Source of the DNA: AR5 sp041499965
GTDB taxonomy: Bacteria; Methylomirabilota; Methylomirabilia; Rokubacteriales; CSP1-6
Direction of reading: 5' to 3'
Length of the DNA stretch: 64,000 bases
NCBI GenBank assembly: GCA_041499965.1
Contig: JBGQLG010000003.1
Location: 1-64,000, forward strand
The notes under the pieces were generated by a model. It made no database searches, was not told the origin of the DNA, and was given only the letters and a program-made list of their open reading frames with translations. This document shows positions 23,288-30,667 of the stretch, piece by piece (position 1 is the stretch's first letter; every line of letters begins with the position of its first letter). Both the position numbers and the translations under genes were made by a program.

Positions 23288-23761
23288 TCACCACAGGTAC
23301 GTGTCGGGGTCGGCGCCCTTGATGCACGGCAGCGTCGCGGCCAGGGCCTTGAGCGCATCGTGCTCGGTGACGATGCCGACCAGTCGCGTGCCCTCGACGA
23401 CCGGCAGGCTGCCGATGCGGGCGTTCGCCATGATGGCGGCCGCTTGGGCCGCCGGCGCCTCCGGGCCGACGGTCACGACCCCCCACGTCATCACGTGGCT
23501 CACGCGGACGTCGTTGAGGACGGCGGTCAGTGCACGCAGCCGACCGCCCTGCTCCGCCGGCAGGTGTTCCACGAGCCCGGCGCCGAACATCGCGCTCCGC
23601 AGGTCGCGATCGGTGACGATGCCGATGAGCCGGCCCTGACCGTTCACGACGGGCAGGTGGCGCAGGCCGCGCTCACGCATCACCGCCACCGCGGTCTCCA
23701 CCGGCGCCTCGGGGTCGATCGTCGTCGGCATCGCCGTCATCACGTCCCGGACCTGCATCAC
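23288..23761 (-). CDS. CBS-pair protein
   Basis: 157 residues with two CBS motifs (about 3-55 and 85-140): VRDVMTAMPTTI, LIGIVTDRDLRSAMF, VSHVMTWGVVTV and LVGIVTEHDAL. A GGAGTGCGG stretch precedes the double Met start. It lies 82 bp downstream of Hsp20 and 19 bp before the next CBS gene, as part of one operon. Confidence 0.9.
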   Translation of the reverse strand: MMQVRDVMTAMPTTIDPEAPVETAVAVMRERGLRHLPVVNGQGRLIGIVTDRDLRSAMFGAGLVEHLPAEQGGRLRALTAVLNDVRVSHVMTWGVVTVGPEAPAAQAAAIMANARIGSLPVVEGTRLVGIVTEHDALKALAATLPCIKGADPDTYLW

Positions 23762-23843
23762 CGCACTCCTTGCCAGTCAACGCGCGCGTCACGCGGGCCG
23801 CCTCCACCACCGCGAAGCGGCACGCGTGAGCTCGCGCCTGAGG

Positions 23844-24278
23844 CTACTCGGCCTTGATGGGGATGGTCGTGCCCTTGGCGCCCGGCGCCTTGGGCAGGGT
23901 GACGGTGATCACGCCGTTCTTGAACGTCGCCGTGGTCTTGCTGCCGTCCACCGGCGCCGGCAGGCGAACGCTCCGCATGAACGCGCCCCACGACCGCTCC
24001 ACGCGATGCTGGCGCTCGTCCTTCTCTTCCTTCTTCTGCTCCTTCTCCCCCTTGATGGTGAGCATGTCGCCATCGAGCGAGATCCCGACGTCCTTCGCGT
24101 CCACGCCGGGCAGCTCGGCCTTCACGATGACCGCGTCCTTGCCCTCGGTCACGTCGAGCGCCGGAGTCCAGTCGCCGAGTGCCGGCAGCTCGGCCCACGG
24201 CGACTCGAAGAACCGCTCGAACAGCCGGTCCATCTCATGCTTGAGCCCGGTCCCGGTCCACGGTGTCAGTGCGCGCAT
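23844..24278 (-). CDS. Hsp20/alpha-crystallin small heat-shock protein
   Basis: 144 residues. A short N-terminal arm with MDRLFERFFESPW is followed by an alpha-crystallin domain (about 38-130) that contains VKAELPGVDAKDVGISL and ends in the conserved ATFKNGVITVTLPK. The C-terminal I-x-I-like motif is TTIPIKAE. It forms oligomers that hold unfolding proteins. Hsp20 of this class is the HspX/Acr counterpart in mycobacterial dormancy. GAGGAGGACGACG precedes the ATG, and a strong sigma-54 promoter lies 43 nt further up. Confidence 0.95.
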   Translation of the reverse strand: MRALTPWTGTGLKHEMDRLFERFFESPWAELPALGDWTPALDVTEGKDAVIVKAELPGVDAKDVGISLDGDMLTIKGEKEQKKEEKDERQHRVERSWGAFMRSVRLPAPVDGSKTTATFKNGVITVTLPKAPGAKGTTIPIKAE

Positions 24279-24331
24279 CGTCGTCCTCCTCGTTACGGGT
24301 TCCTGCTTCGATCTGACGTCGCTCGACAGGG

Positions 24332-24347
24332 TGCAAGGCGACTGCCA
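24332..24347 (-). promoter_or_regulatory. sigma-54 promoter of the Hsp20-CBS operon
   Basis: TGGCAGTCGCCTTGCA on the minus strand closely matches TGGCAc-N5-TTGCA. The predicted start is near 24321. Confidence 0.86.
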
Positions 24348-24398
24348 CGGCGAAGGATCGAGAAATCACGGCGTTCGACGGGCGGCAGGTGAAGCGCG

Positions 24399-24437
24399 CG
24401 CGGCGACGGCGCCCCAGCGCGGGGCGCCGTCGCCTCA
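24399..24437. promoter_or_regulatory. tandem enhancer-like sites upstream of Hsp20
   Basis: CGGGGCGCCGTCGCCTCA (24420-24437) is centred at about -108. A site with right half CGCCCCA (24399-24416) is centred at about -87. The step is 21 bp. Confidence 0.72.
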
Positions 24438-24638
24438 ACGCCGATGCCGCGTCAGGGTGAGACTCGTTCGCCGGGGGGCGTCCTCACGGAGGCGATCGAA
24501 GATGCCGCCGCCCGATGTCGTGCTTCCCGGCGGCGGCGTCGTCTGGCCCCGGCCCATCGCCGCGCTGGCCAGGCAGCAGACCATCATCGCGGCGAGAAGC
24601 GGGCACGGGAGGATGCGGGGCAACCGACAACACAGCAT
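24435..24638 (-). CDS. possible small secreted or lipid-anchored protein
   Basis: 67 residues with a signal-like start (MLCCRLPRILPCPLLAAMMV, ending near SAAMGRG) and a short Pro/Thr/Ser-rich mature part ending in TRHRR. No ribosome-binding site is visible and its 3' end touches the Hsp20 enhancer site, which lowers confidence. It may be a genuine small exported protein or a chance frame in high-GC DNA. Confidence 0.3.
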   Translation of the reverse strand: MLCCRLPRILPCPLLAAMMVCCLASAAMGRGQTTPPPGSTTSGGGIFDRLREDAPRRTSLTLTRHRR

Positions 24639-24686
24639 GCGCTCGAGCGGTGCAAGGCTTCGGCCAGAGGGGGCCCGGAACGGTCT

Positions 24687-24724
24687 CGGGAGGCGCAGCC
24701 CCGGAGTGAGGCGCGTCCGCCTCG
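24687..24724. promoter_or_regulatory. tandem enhancer-like sites upstream of pfkB
   Basis: TGAGGCGCGTCCGCCTCG (24707-24724) and the weaker CGGGAGGCGCAGCCCCGG (24687-24704) lie exactly 20 bp apart, centred about 97 and 117 bp upstream of the predicted start at 24812. Confidence 0.72.
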
Positions 24725-24785
24725 GCCGGTACCGCCAGCGATGATCGACCATCCCACAACTCTCCAGTTTCGCTCGACTGGGTCC

Positions 24786-24801
24786 CGGCACCCGACTTGC
24801 C
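24786..24801 (+). promoter_or_regulatory. sigma-54 promoter of pfkB
   Basis: CGGCACCCGACTTGCC on the plus strand, GG-N10-GC with a TTGC -12 box. The predicted start near 24812 is only 7 nt before the ATG at 24819. Confidence 0.8.
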
Positions 24802-24818
24802 CGTGTCCGTCGTCGGCC

Positions 24819-25814
24819 ATGCTGCGCTCCGGATCGACGGCCACGCCCGAACGCGATGGGGAAGCATCCGTTCCCGCCATCGTCACACTCACGATGAATC
24901 CGGCCATCGACGTGAGCGCGAGCGTCGACTACGTGACCCCGGACCACAAGCTTCGCTGCGAGACGCCGACCTACGAGCCGGGCGGCGGGGGCATCAACGT
25001 CGCGCGCGCGATTCGCACGCTGGGCGGAGAAGCCTTGGCGCTCTTTCCCGCCGGCGGTCCGGCCGGGGCCCTGCTGTCCTCGCTCCTCGACGCCGAGGGC
25101 GTGCGGCATCGGACCGTGCCCATCGCGGGCTGGACGCGCGAGAACATGAACGTCACCGAGCGCGTGACCCGACGGCAGTTCCGGTTCGTCATGCCGGGAC
25201 CCACGCTGGACGAGCCCGAATGGCAGTCGGTCCTCGATCAGCTGGGCGCTCTCGATCCTGCCCCCCGGTATCTCGTGGTGAGCGGAAGCCTGTCGCCCGG
25301 CGTTCCGGCCGACTTCTACGCGCGGCTGGCGCGGATCGTGAGACCGCGCGGCGTCGCGCTGGTCCTCGACGCGTCCGGCGAGCCACTGCGCCGGGCCGTG
25401 GCCGAGGGGGTCGACGTGCTCAAGCCGAGCCTGCGCGAGTTCGAGGAGCTCACCGGGGAGGAGGGCGTCGAGGAGGCGCGGCTACCGGTCCTGGCCCGGC
25501 GCCTCATCGACGACCGGCGGTGCGCCATCCTGATCCTGTCACTCGGAGCGCGGGGCGTGTTCTGGATGTCGGCGTCGGAGCGTGGTCGCCTGGTGGCGCC
25601 GGCCGTGCCCGTGCGGAGCACCGTGGGCGCGGGTGACAGCATGGTCGCCGGCATCGTCCTGTCGCTCTCGCGTCAGCACACGCTCGGCGAGGCGATCCGG
25701 TTCGGCGTCGCCGCCGGGGCCGCCTCGGTCATGAATCCGGGAACGCAGCTCTGCCGCGCCGAGGACGTCGAGCGGCTCTACGCCGAGGTGGGTGTCGCGC
25801 CGAGCACGCGCTGA
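24819..25814 (+). CDS. pfkB: 6-phosphofructokinase, PfkB (ribokinase) family
   Basis: 331 residues. The core aligns along its length with E. coli Pfk-2: LTMNPAIDVSASVDYV, the substrate loop GGGGINVARAIRTLGG, FRFVMPGPTL and the catalytic TVGAGDSMVAGIV near residue 275. It phosphorylates fructose 6-phosphate or a related sugar phosphate. PfkB is also a member of the mycobacterial DosR regulon. The ATG at 24819 gives an N-terminal extension of about 20 residues; no better in-frame start exists closer to the conserved core. The 3' end overlaps a convergent CBS gene by 37 bp. Confidence 0.92.
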   Translation: MLRSGSTATPERDGEASVPAIVTLTMNPAIDVSASVDYVTPDHKLRCETPTYEPGGGGINVARAIRTLGGEALALFPAGGPAGALLSSLLDAEGVRHRTVPIAGWTRENMNVTERVTRRQFRFVMPGPTLDEPEWQSVLDQLGALDPAPRYLVVSGSLSPGVPADFYARLARIVRPRGVALVLDASGEPLRRAVAEGVDVLKPSLREFEELTGEEGVEEARLPVLARRLIDDRRCAILILSLGARGVFWMSASERGRLVAPAVPVRSTVGAGDSMVAGIVLSLSRQHTLGEAIRFGVAAGAASVMNPGTQLCRAEDVERLYAEVGVAPSTR

Positions 25815-26224
25815 AAGCCGTCGAGGAGGTCGCTCTCCGTCAGCATTCCGACGAGGCGATCGCGCTCCACCACCGGCAGGGCGCCGACCCGTCGCTCGTA
25901 CATCAGCCGGGCCGCCTCGCGAATCGACGTCCCCGCCCGCACGCTGACCACCCCGCGCGTCATGACGTCGCGGACCACCAGCGTGTCCAGGACACCGCGG
26001 AGATTCTGCAGCCCGTCCTGCACCGACGGGGCGAACAGGGTCTGGCGGAGGTCGCGAGCGGTGACGATGCCGACGAGCCTCCCGCCCGGCTCGACCACCG
26101 GCAGGTGTCGGAACTTCCGCTTGCGCATGAGGGCGGCCGCCTCGCCGAGGCGGGCGTCGGGGCGGATCGTGACGATGCGGCGAGTCATCCAGTCCCGGAC
26201 GGCGATCGAACGCGTCTTCGGCAT
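25778..26224 (-). CDS. CBS-pair protein
   Basis: 148 residues, two CBS motifs (about 8-62 and 85-140): VRDWMTRRIVTI, LVGIVTARDLRQTLF, VRDVMTRGVVSV and LVGMLTESDLL. The ATG at 26224 follows an AGGAGG box lying inside the last codons of ppsA and is coupled to the ppsA stop. Sequence is closest to the CBS proteins behind Hsp20. Last gene of the HtrA-PpsA-CBS operon. Confidence 0.92.
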   Translation of the reverse strand: MPKTRSIAVRDWMTRRIVTIRPDARLGEAAALMRKRKFRHLPVVEPGGRLVGIVTARDLRQTLFAPSVQDGLQNLRGVLDTLVVRDVMTRGVVSVRAGTSIREAARLMYERRVGALPVVERDRLVGMLTESDLLDGFQRVLGATPTSA

Positions 26225-28707
26225 CACATCCTCCTCGTGTCGGCGCCCGGCACACCGGACGCACGGGCAGTGTCGGGGGTCGCCCGCGTGGTGTCGCGGG
26301 CCCGCGGTTGCTCCCGCTCGGCGGCGGCGATCGTCTCGAAGCCGTGGACGACGGCGTCGGGATTGAGAGAGATGCTGCCGATGCCCTCCCGCACCAGGAA
26401 GCGCGCGAACTCAGGATAGTCGCTGGGGGCCTGCCCGCAGATGCCGATCTTCCGGCCGGCGGCCCGGGCTCGGGCGATCACGTCGGCCACGAGCGACAGC
26501 ACCGCCGGGTTGCGCTCGTCGAAGAGCGGCGCGACGAGCGCCGAGTCCCGGTCGAGCCCGAGCGTGAGCTGCGTGAGATCGTTGGATCCGATGGAGAAGC
26601 CGTCGAAGATCTCCGCGAACTCCGCGGCCAGGATCACGTTCGAGGGGATCTCGCACATCACGTAGACCTCGAGCCCGTCTTCGCCGCGACGCAGCCCATG
26701 CTCCGCCAGCAGCTCCACCACCCGGCGGCCCTCGGCCGGCGTGCGGCAGAAGGGGATCATCAGCTTGAGGTTCGTCAGGCCCATGTCCGCTCGCACCCGC
26801 CGCATCGCGCGGCACTCGAGCGCGAACGCCTCCCGGTAGTGCGGATGGGCATAGCGGTAGGCGCCGCGGAACCCGAGCATCGGGTTCTCCTCCACCGGCT
26901 CGAAATCGCGGCCGCCGAGGAGTCCGGCGTACTCGTTGGACTTGAAGTCCGACAGCCGCACGATCACGTCCTTGGGATGGAAGGCGGCGGCGATCACCGC
27001 CACCCCCTCGGCCAGCCGATCGACGAAGTAGTCACCGCCGCTGGCGTGTCCGCGGATCAGTTCGGTGAGCTCGGCGCGCACCGTGGTGTCCACCACGCGA
27101 TCCGGATGGAGGAGTGCCATCGGATGGGCGCGCACGGCGTTGGCGATGATGAACTCGATGCGGGCCAGCCCCACGCCGTCGTTCGGCAGCGCGGCGAGGC
27201 GGAAGGCCTGATCGGGATTGCCGACGTTGAGCATGACCCGGGTGGCCGGCCGGGGGATCCCGGCGAGATCGACGCTCCGCCGCGTGAAGGCGAGCGCCCC
27301 CCGGTACACGGCACCCGTCTCGCCCTGGGCGCACGACACCGTGACCGTCTCGCCGTCGACGAGGCTCGCGGTCGCGCCCTCCGTCCCCACGACGCAGGGC
27401 ACGCCGAGCTCCCGGCTGACGATCGCCGCGTGGCATGTGCGACCGCCGCGGTCCGTCACGATGGCGGCCGCGCGTTTCATCACGGGCTCCCAGTCGGGAT
27501 CCGTCATGCGGGCGACGAGGACCTCGCCGGTCTGGAAGGCCGGCATGTCGGCCCGGGTGCGGACCAGTCGGGTCTGGCCCACGCCGATCTTCTGGCCGAC
27601 GGCCTTGCCCGTCACGACGGGCACGGCCTCGGTGGCCGTGAGCTCGAACACGTCGACCGCTTTCGGTCGTCCCGTTCGATGCACCGTCTCCGGTCGCGCC
27701 TGGAGAATCCAGAGCCGGCCGTCGAGGCCGTCCTTCGCCCATTCGATGTCCATGGGCGTCGGCTCGCCGCGCCGTCGGCTGTAGTGCGCCTCGATCGCGA
27801 CCGCCGCCCTCGCCAGCTCGACCGCGTCGGCGTCCGAGAGGCACATGACGGCGGCGTCCGCGACCGGCACCTCGGCGCGGCCGGGCCGGCCGTCGGGGCC
27901 GAGGACGAGCTTCCAGGTCTTGGAGCCCACGCTGTGCTTGAGGATGGCGCCCGCCCCCCGGGCCAGCGTCGGCTTGAAGATCCAGAACGAGTCGGGATCG
28001 ACCTGGCCACCGACGATCGGCTCGCCGAGGCCGTAGCTTGCCTCGATGAGGACCACGCCGTCGAAGCCGCTGTCGGGATCAAGCGTGAACATCACTCCGG
28101 AGACGCCGAGATCGGAGCGCACCATGTGCTGGACGGCGATGGACAGGCGGACGGCGAGGTGGTCGAAGCCGTGATCGATGCGATAGGCGATGGCCCGGTC
28201 GGTGAACAGGGACGCCAGGCACCGCCGGCAGGCCCGCGCGAGCTCGTCGGCGCCGCGCACGCCGAGGAACGTCTCCTGCTGGCCGGCGAAGCTCGCCTCG
28301 GGCAGGTCCTCCGCCGTTGCGCTGGAGCGCACGGCGACCGCGACCTCGCGGCCGTCGGGGCCACCCAGCGTCGCGTACGCCTGCCCGACGGCCCGGTCGA
28401 GCTCGACGGGCCAAGCGGCGCCCTCGACGATCGCCCGGATCGCCGCGCCCGCCTTCGCCAGGACGGAGACGTCGCGCCCATCGATGCCCTGCAGGAGCTG
28501 GGCGATGCGGTCCCGAACACCGTCGGCGTCCAGGATCGCGGTATAGGCGTCGGCCGTGATCGCGAAGCCATCCGGCACGCGGAGCCCGGCCGTCGTCAGC
28601 TCGCGATGCAGCTCGCCCAGCGAGGCGGTCTTGCCGCCGACGTGGGGCACGTCTTCGAGCGTGATGTCGCGGAACCAGCGGATGTAGCGGGCGTTCGCGG
28701 CCGTCAC
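26224..28707 (-). CDS. ppsA: phosphoenolpyruvate synthase
   Basis: 827 residues. The N-terminal ATP-grasp domain (about 15-350, KTASLGELHREL, AVRSSATAEDLPEASFAGQQ) is followed by the phosphohistidine domain (catalytic His in GGRTCHAAIVSRELG near 428) and the PEP/pyruvate TIM barrel (about 480-800, ending GICGQAPSDYP). It makes PEP, AMP and Pi from pyruvate and ATP and feeds gluconeogenesis when sugars are scarce. The GTG start overlaps the HtrA stop (GTGA). Together with PfkB it implies control of the lower glycolytic branch by this regulon. Confidence 0.95.
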   Translation of the reverse strand: MTAANARYIRWFRDITLEDVPHVGGKTASLGELHRELTTAGLRVPDGFAITADAYTAILDADGVRDRIAQLLQGIDGRDVSVLAKAGAAIRAIVEGAAWPVELDRAVGQAYATLGGPDGREVAVAVRSSATAEDLPEASFAGQQETFLGVRGADELARACRRCLASLFTDRAIAYRIDHGFDHLAVRLSIAVQHMVRSDLGVSGVMFTLDPDSGFDGVVLIEASYGLGEPIVGGQVDPDSFWIFKPTLARGAGAILKHSVGSKTWKLVLGPDGRPGRAEVPVADAAVMCLSDADAVELARAAVAIEAHYSRRRGEPTPMDIEWAKDGLDGRLWILQARPETVHRTGRPKAVDVFELTATEAVPVVTGKAVGQKIGVGQTRLVRTRADMPAFQTGEVLVARMTDPDWEPVMKRAAAIVTDRGGRTCHAAIVSRELGVPCVVGTEGATASLVDGETVTVSCAQGETGAVYRGALAFTRRSVDLAGIPRPATRVMLNVGNPDQAFRLAALPNDGVGLARIEFIIANAVRAHPMALLHPDRVVDTTVRAELTELIRGHASGGDYFVDRLAEGVAVIAAAFHPKDVIVRLSDFKSNEYAGLLGGRDFEPVEENPMLGFRGAYRYAHPHYREAFALECRAMRRVRADMGLTNLKLMIPFCRTPAEGRRVVELLAEHGLRRGEDGLEVYVMCEIPSNVILAAEFAEIFDGFSIGSNDLTQLTLGLDRDSALVAPLFDERNPAVLSLVADVIARARAAGRKIGICGQAPSDYPEFARFLVREGIGSISLNPDAVVHGFETIAAAEREQPRARDTTRATPDTARASGVPGADTRRM

Positions 28708-30029
28708 CGGGGCGCGGCCCTCAGGGCGACATAGGTCGCGAGCGGCCCGCGCTGCACGAGCAACGCGACGGGGTCACCGGCGCGCAGGCGATCGACGAGC
28801 CGCGCGAAGTCGGCCATGGTGCGGACCCGGGTACTGTTGACCTCGCGCACGATGTCGCCGGGCCGCAAGCCGCCGGCGCCCACCCGTGCGTCCACCCGTA
28901 CCACGCTGACGCCGAGGTCGGGCGTGAGATTCCGCACGACGCACCCCAGCTCCGGCACGCGATACGTGGTCAGCGATGTCGGCGACGTGTCGCGCTCCTC
29001 GCCGAGGATGACGGACAGGGTGTGCACGGAGCCGTCCCGCCGCCGCACCTGCAGGGCGATCGCCTGCCCCGGCCGTGACTCCGCGAGCGCGCGCCCGAGG
29101 TCGACACGCGCCAGCAGCCGACGGCCGTCGAGCATCGTGACGAGGTCGCCGGGGCGCAGGCCGGCGGCGGCGCCCGGGCTGGCGGGAAGCACGTCGGAGA
29201 CGAGCAACCCGGGCGAGGTCCCGAGCGCCAGGCCGAGCGCCAGCTCGGGCGTCACGGCCTGCGTGGCGAGCCCGAGCCACGGCCGGCTCACCCGGCCCTT
29301 CTCGAGCAGCTGAGTGGCCACCGCGCGCGCCGTGTTGGACGGAACGGAGAATGCGAGCCCGACGGCCTCGAAGGCCAGGACCGTATTGATGCCGACCACC
29401 TCGCCGTCGAGGTTCACCAGCGGACCACCGGAGCTGCCAGCGCGCAGGACCGCGCTCGTCTGGATGTACTCAGGCCCGAGGGGACCGGCGCCCTCGCCCC
29501 CGCGCGCGCTGATGATCCCGGCGGTCACCGTCGTCTGCAGCCCGTGGGGCGTGCCGATCGCCACGACCCAGTCGCCCACGCGGGCGCGATCGGAGTCCCC
29601 CAGGCGTGCGAAGGGGAACGTCGTGGTTCCGTCGCCGATGACCAGCACGCCGAGATCCGAGCGCCCATCGATCACGGTCCGGGTCGGCCGGTAGCGTCGC
29701 CCATCGCTCGTGACCACCTCGATGCCCACGGCGGCGTCGGCGACATGCGCATTGGTCAGCACGACGCCCTTGGGATCGATGATGACTCCGGATCCGATGG
29801 GGCCGGCCTCCTCGGGCTCCTCGTCGTCCTGCAGGAGTTCGGCGGGCGCCGTCTTCGGCTCGGCAACGGCGTTGATCACGACCACGGCGGGCGCCACGGC
29901 GTCCACCACGGTCGCGAAGCTGGGCGGCGCACCGCGCTGGGCGAGCGCCGGGCCGGCGATGGGGCCGGGAACGAGGAGGGTTGCGATCGTGAACACAACC
30001 CCGTGGATGGCCCGGCGGCTCGACATCAT
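28704..30029 (-). CDS. HtrA/DegP-like periplasmic serine protease with PDZ domains
   Basis: 441 residues (the ATG at 30029 or 30026). A Sec signal (about 1-30, ending GPALAQR) is followed by a trypsin-like domain and two PDZ domains (about 255-340 and 355-435). The triad is His in TNAHVADA, Asp in RSDLGVLVI and Ser in AGSSGGPLVN; the family more often has GNSGGP. It should degrade or refold damaged envelope proteins. The start codon lies 2-5 nt after the predicted sigma-54 start, so the message would be essentially leaderless. It heads an operon with ppsA. Confidence 0.92.
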   Translation of the reverse strand: MMSSRRAIHGVVFTIATLLVPGPIAGPALAQRGAPPSFATVVDAVAPAVVVINAVAEPKTAPAELLQDDEEPEEAGPIGSGVIIDPKGVVLTNAHVADAAVGIEVVTSDGRRYRPTRTVIDGRSDLGVLVIGDGTTTFPFARLGDSDRARVGDWVVAIGTPHGLQTTVTAGIISARGGEGAGPLGPEYIQTSAVLRAGSSGGPLVNLDGEVVGINTVLAFEAVGLAFSVPSNTARAVATQLLEKGRVSRPWLGLATQAVTPELALGLALGTSPGLLVSDVLPASPGAAAGLRPGDLVTMLDGRRLLARVDLGRALAESRPGQAIALQVRRRDGSVHTLSVILGEERDTSPTSLTTYRVPELGCVVRNLTPDLGVSVVRVDARVGAGGLRPGDIVREVNSTRVRTMADFARLVDRLRAGDPVALLVQRGPLATYVALRAAPR

Positions 30030-30041
30030 GCCAGGCCGGAG

Positions 30042-30057
30042 TGCACTGAGCCTGCCA
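30042..30057 (-). promoter_or_regulatory. sigma-54 promoter of the HtrA-PpsA-CBS operon
   Basis: TGGCAGGCTCAGTGCA on the minus strand, GG-N10-GC. The predicted start is near 30031, just before the double ATG at 30029/30026. Confidence 0.82.
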
Positions 30058-30110
30058 GCCGCAAGCGCACGCCGCTGCAGCTGTTCGGCTCGAGGCTTCG
30101 ACGGCGCGGG

Positions 30111-30148
30111 TGTCCCGGTGGCGCCCCAGGTGGGGCATCGGCTCGCCG
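30111..30148. promoter_or_regulatory. shared tandem enhancer-like sites between HtrA and archease
   Basis: TGTCCCGGTGGCGCCCCA (30111-30128) and TGGGGCATCGGCTCGCCG (30131-30148) lie exactly 20 bp apart. They sit at about -88 and -108 for HtrA and about -87 and -107 for archease, so one pair can serve both divergent promoters. Confidence 0.8.
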
Positions 30149-30199
30149 GGCCGCCACGGCCCATCGCGTCCAACGGTGCGAATGCACAGGCCCCGACCG

Positions 30200-30215
30200 T
30201 GGCAGTGAGGTTGCA
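30200..30215 (+). promoter_or_regulatory. sigma-54 promoter of the archease-rtcB operon
   Basis: TGGCAGTGAGGTTGCA on the plus strand, a strong -24/-12 match. The predicted start near 30226 is 3 nt before the archease ATG. E. coli rtcBA is also sigma-54 dependent, but through RtcR, which is not seen here. Confidence 0.85.
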
Positions 30216-30228
30216 CAAACGCCGAACA

Positions 30229-30657
30229 ATGGGCCGCTACGAGGTGCTCGAATCCGTGGCCATCGCCGATTGCGCACTGGACATCGAGGGCAGCGACCTG
30301 GCCGATCTGTTCACCACGGCCGCCCGTGCCCTGGCCGACCTGATGGTCGATCCGGTGACGCTCGCGCGGACCCTGCGGCGGCAGATCGTGATCGAGGCGC
30401 CGTCGGTCGACCTGCTGTTCTTCGATTGGCTCGGCGAGCTCATCGCGCTCAAGGATTCGGACGGGGCGGCGTTCCCCGACGTCGAGGTCGAGATCGAGTG
30501 CGGCCCGCCGTGCCGACTGTGCGCCCGCCTGGTCGGCGGAGTGCTCCAGGGGGGATCGGCCGCGCTGCGATCGGACCCCAAGGCCGTGACGTTCCACCTC
30601 TTCCGCGTCGAGCGGCAGGCAGAAGGCTGGCGCGCACGTGTGGTGATCGACACGTGA
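30229..30657 (+). CDS. archease-like RtcB activator (divergent)
   Basis: 142 residues. The fold pattern matches archease: MGRYEVLES at the start, DLLFFDWLGELIALKDS in the middle, KAVTFHLFRV and the end WRARVVIDT. Archease helps guanylylation and turnover of the RNA ligase RtcB, encoded 10 bp downstream. The usual N-terminal H-T-A-D motif, whose Asp contributes to metal binding, is replaced by S-V-A-I, while the C-terminal Asp (VVIDT) is kept. It may therefore act differently from the canonical protein. The start codon is 3 nt from the predicted transcription start. Confidence 0.82.
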   Translation: MGRYEVLESVAIADCALDIEGSDLADLFTTAARALADLMVDPVTLARTLRRQIVIEAPSVDLLFFDWLGELIALKDSDGAAFPDVEVEIECGPPCRLCARLVGGVLQGGSAALRSDPKAVTFHLFRVERQAEGWRARVVIDT

Positions 30658-30667
30658 GGAACATCGG

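Noticed and set aside
22142..23761. CRISPR-like or tandem DNA repeat because of three similar segments.
   Set aside because: The similarity comes from three paralogous CBS coding genes, not short spaced repeats.
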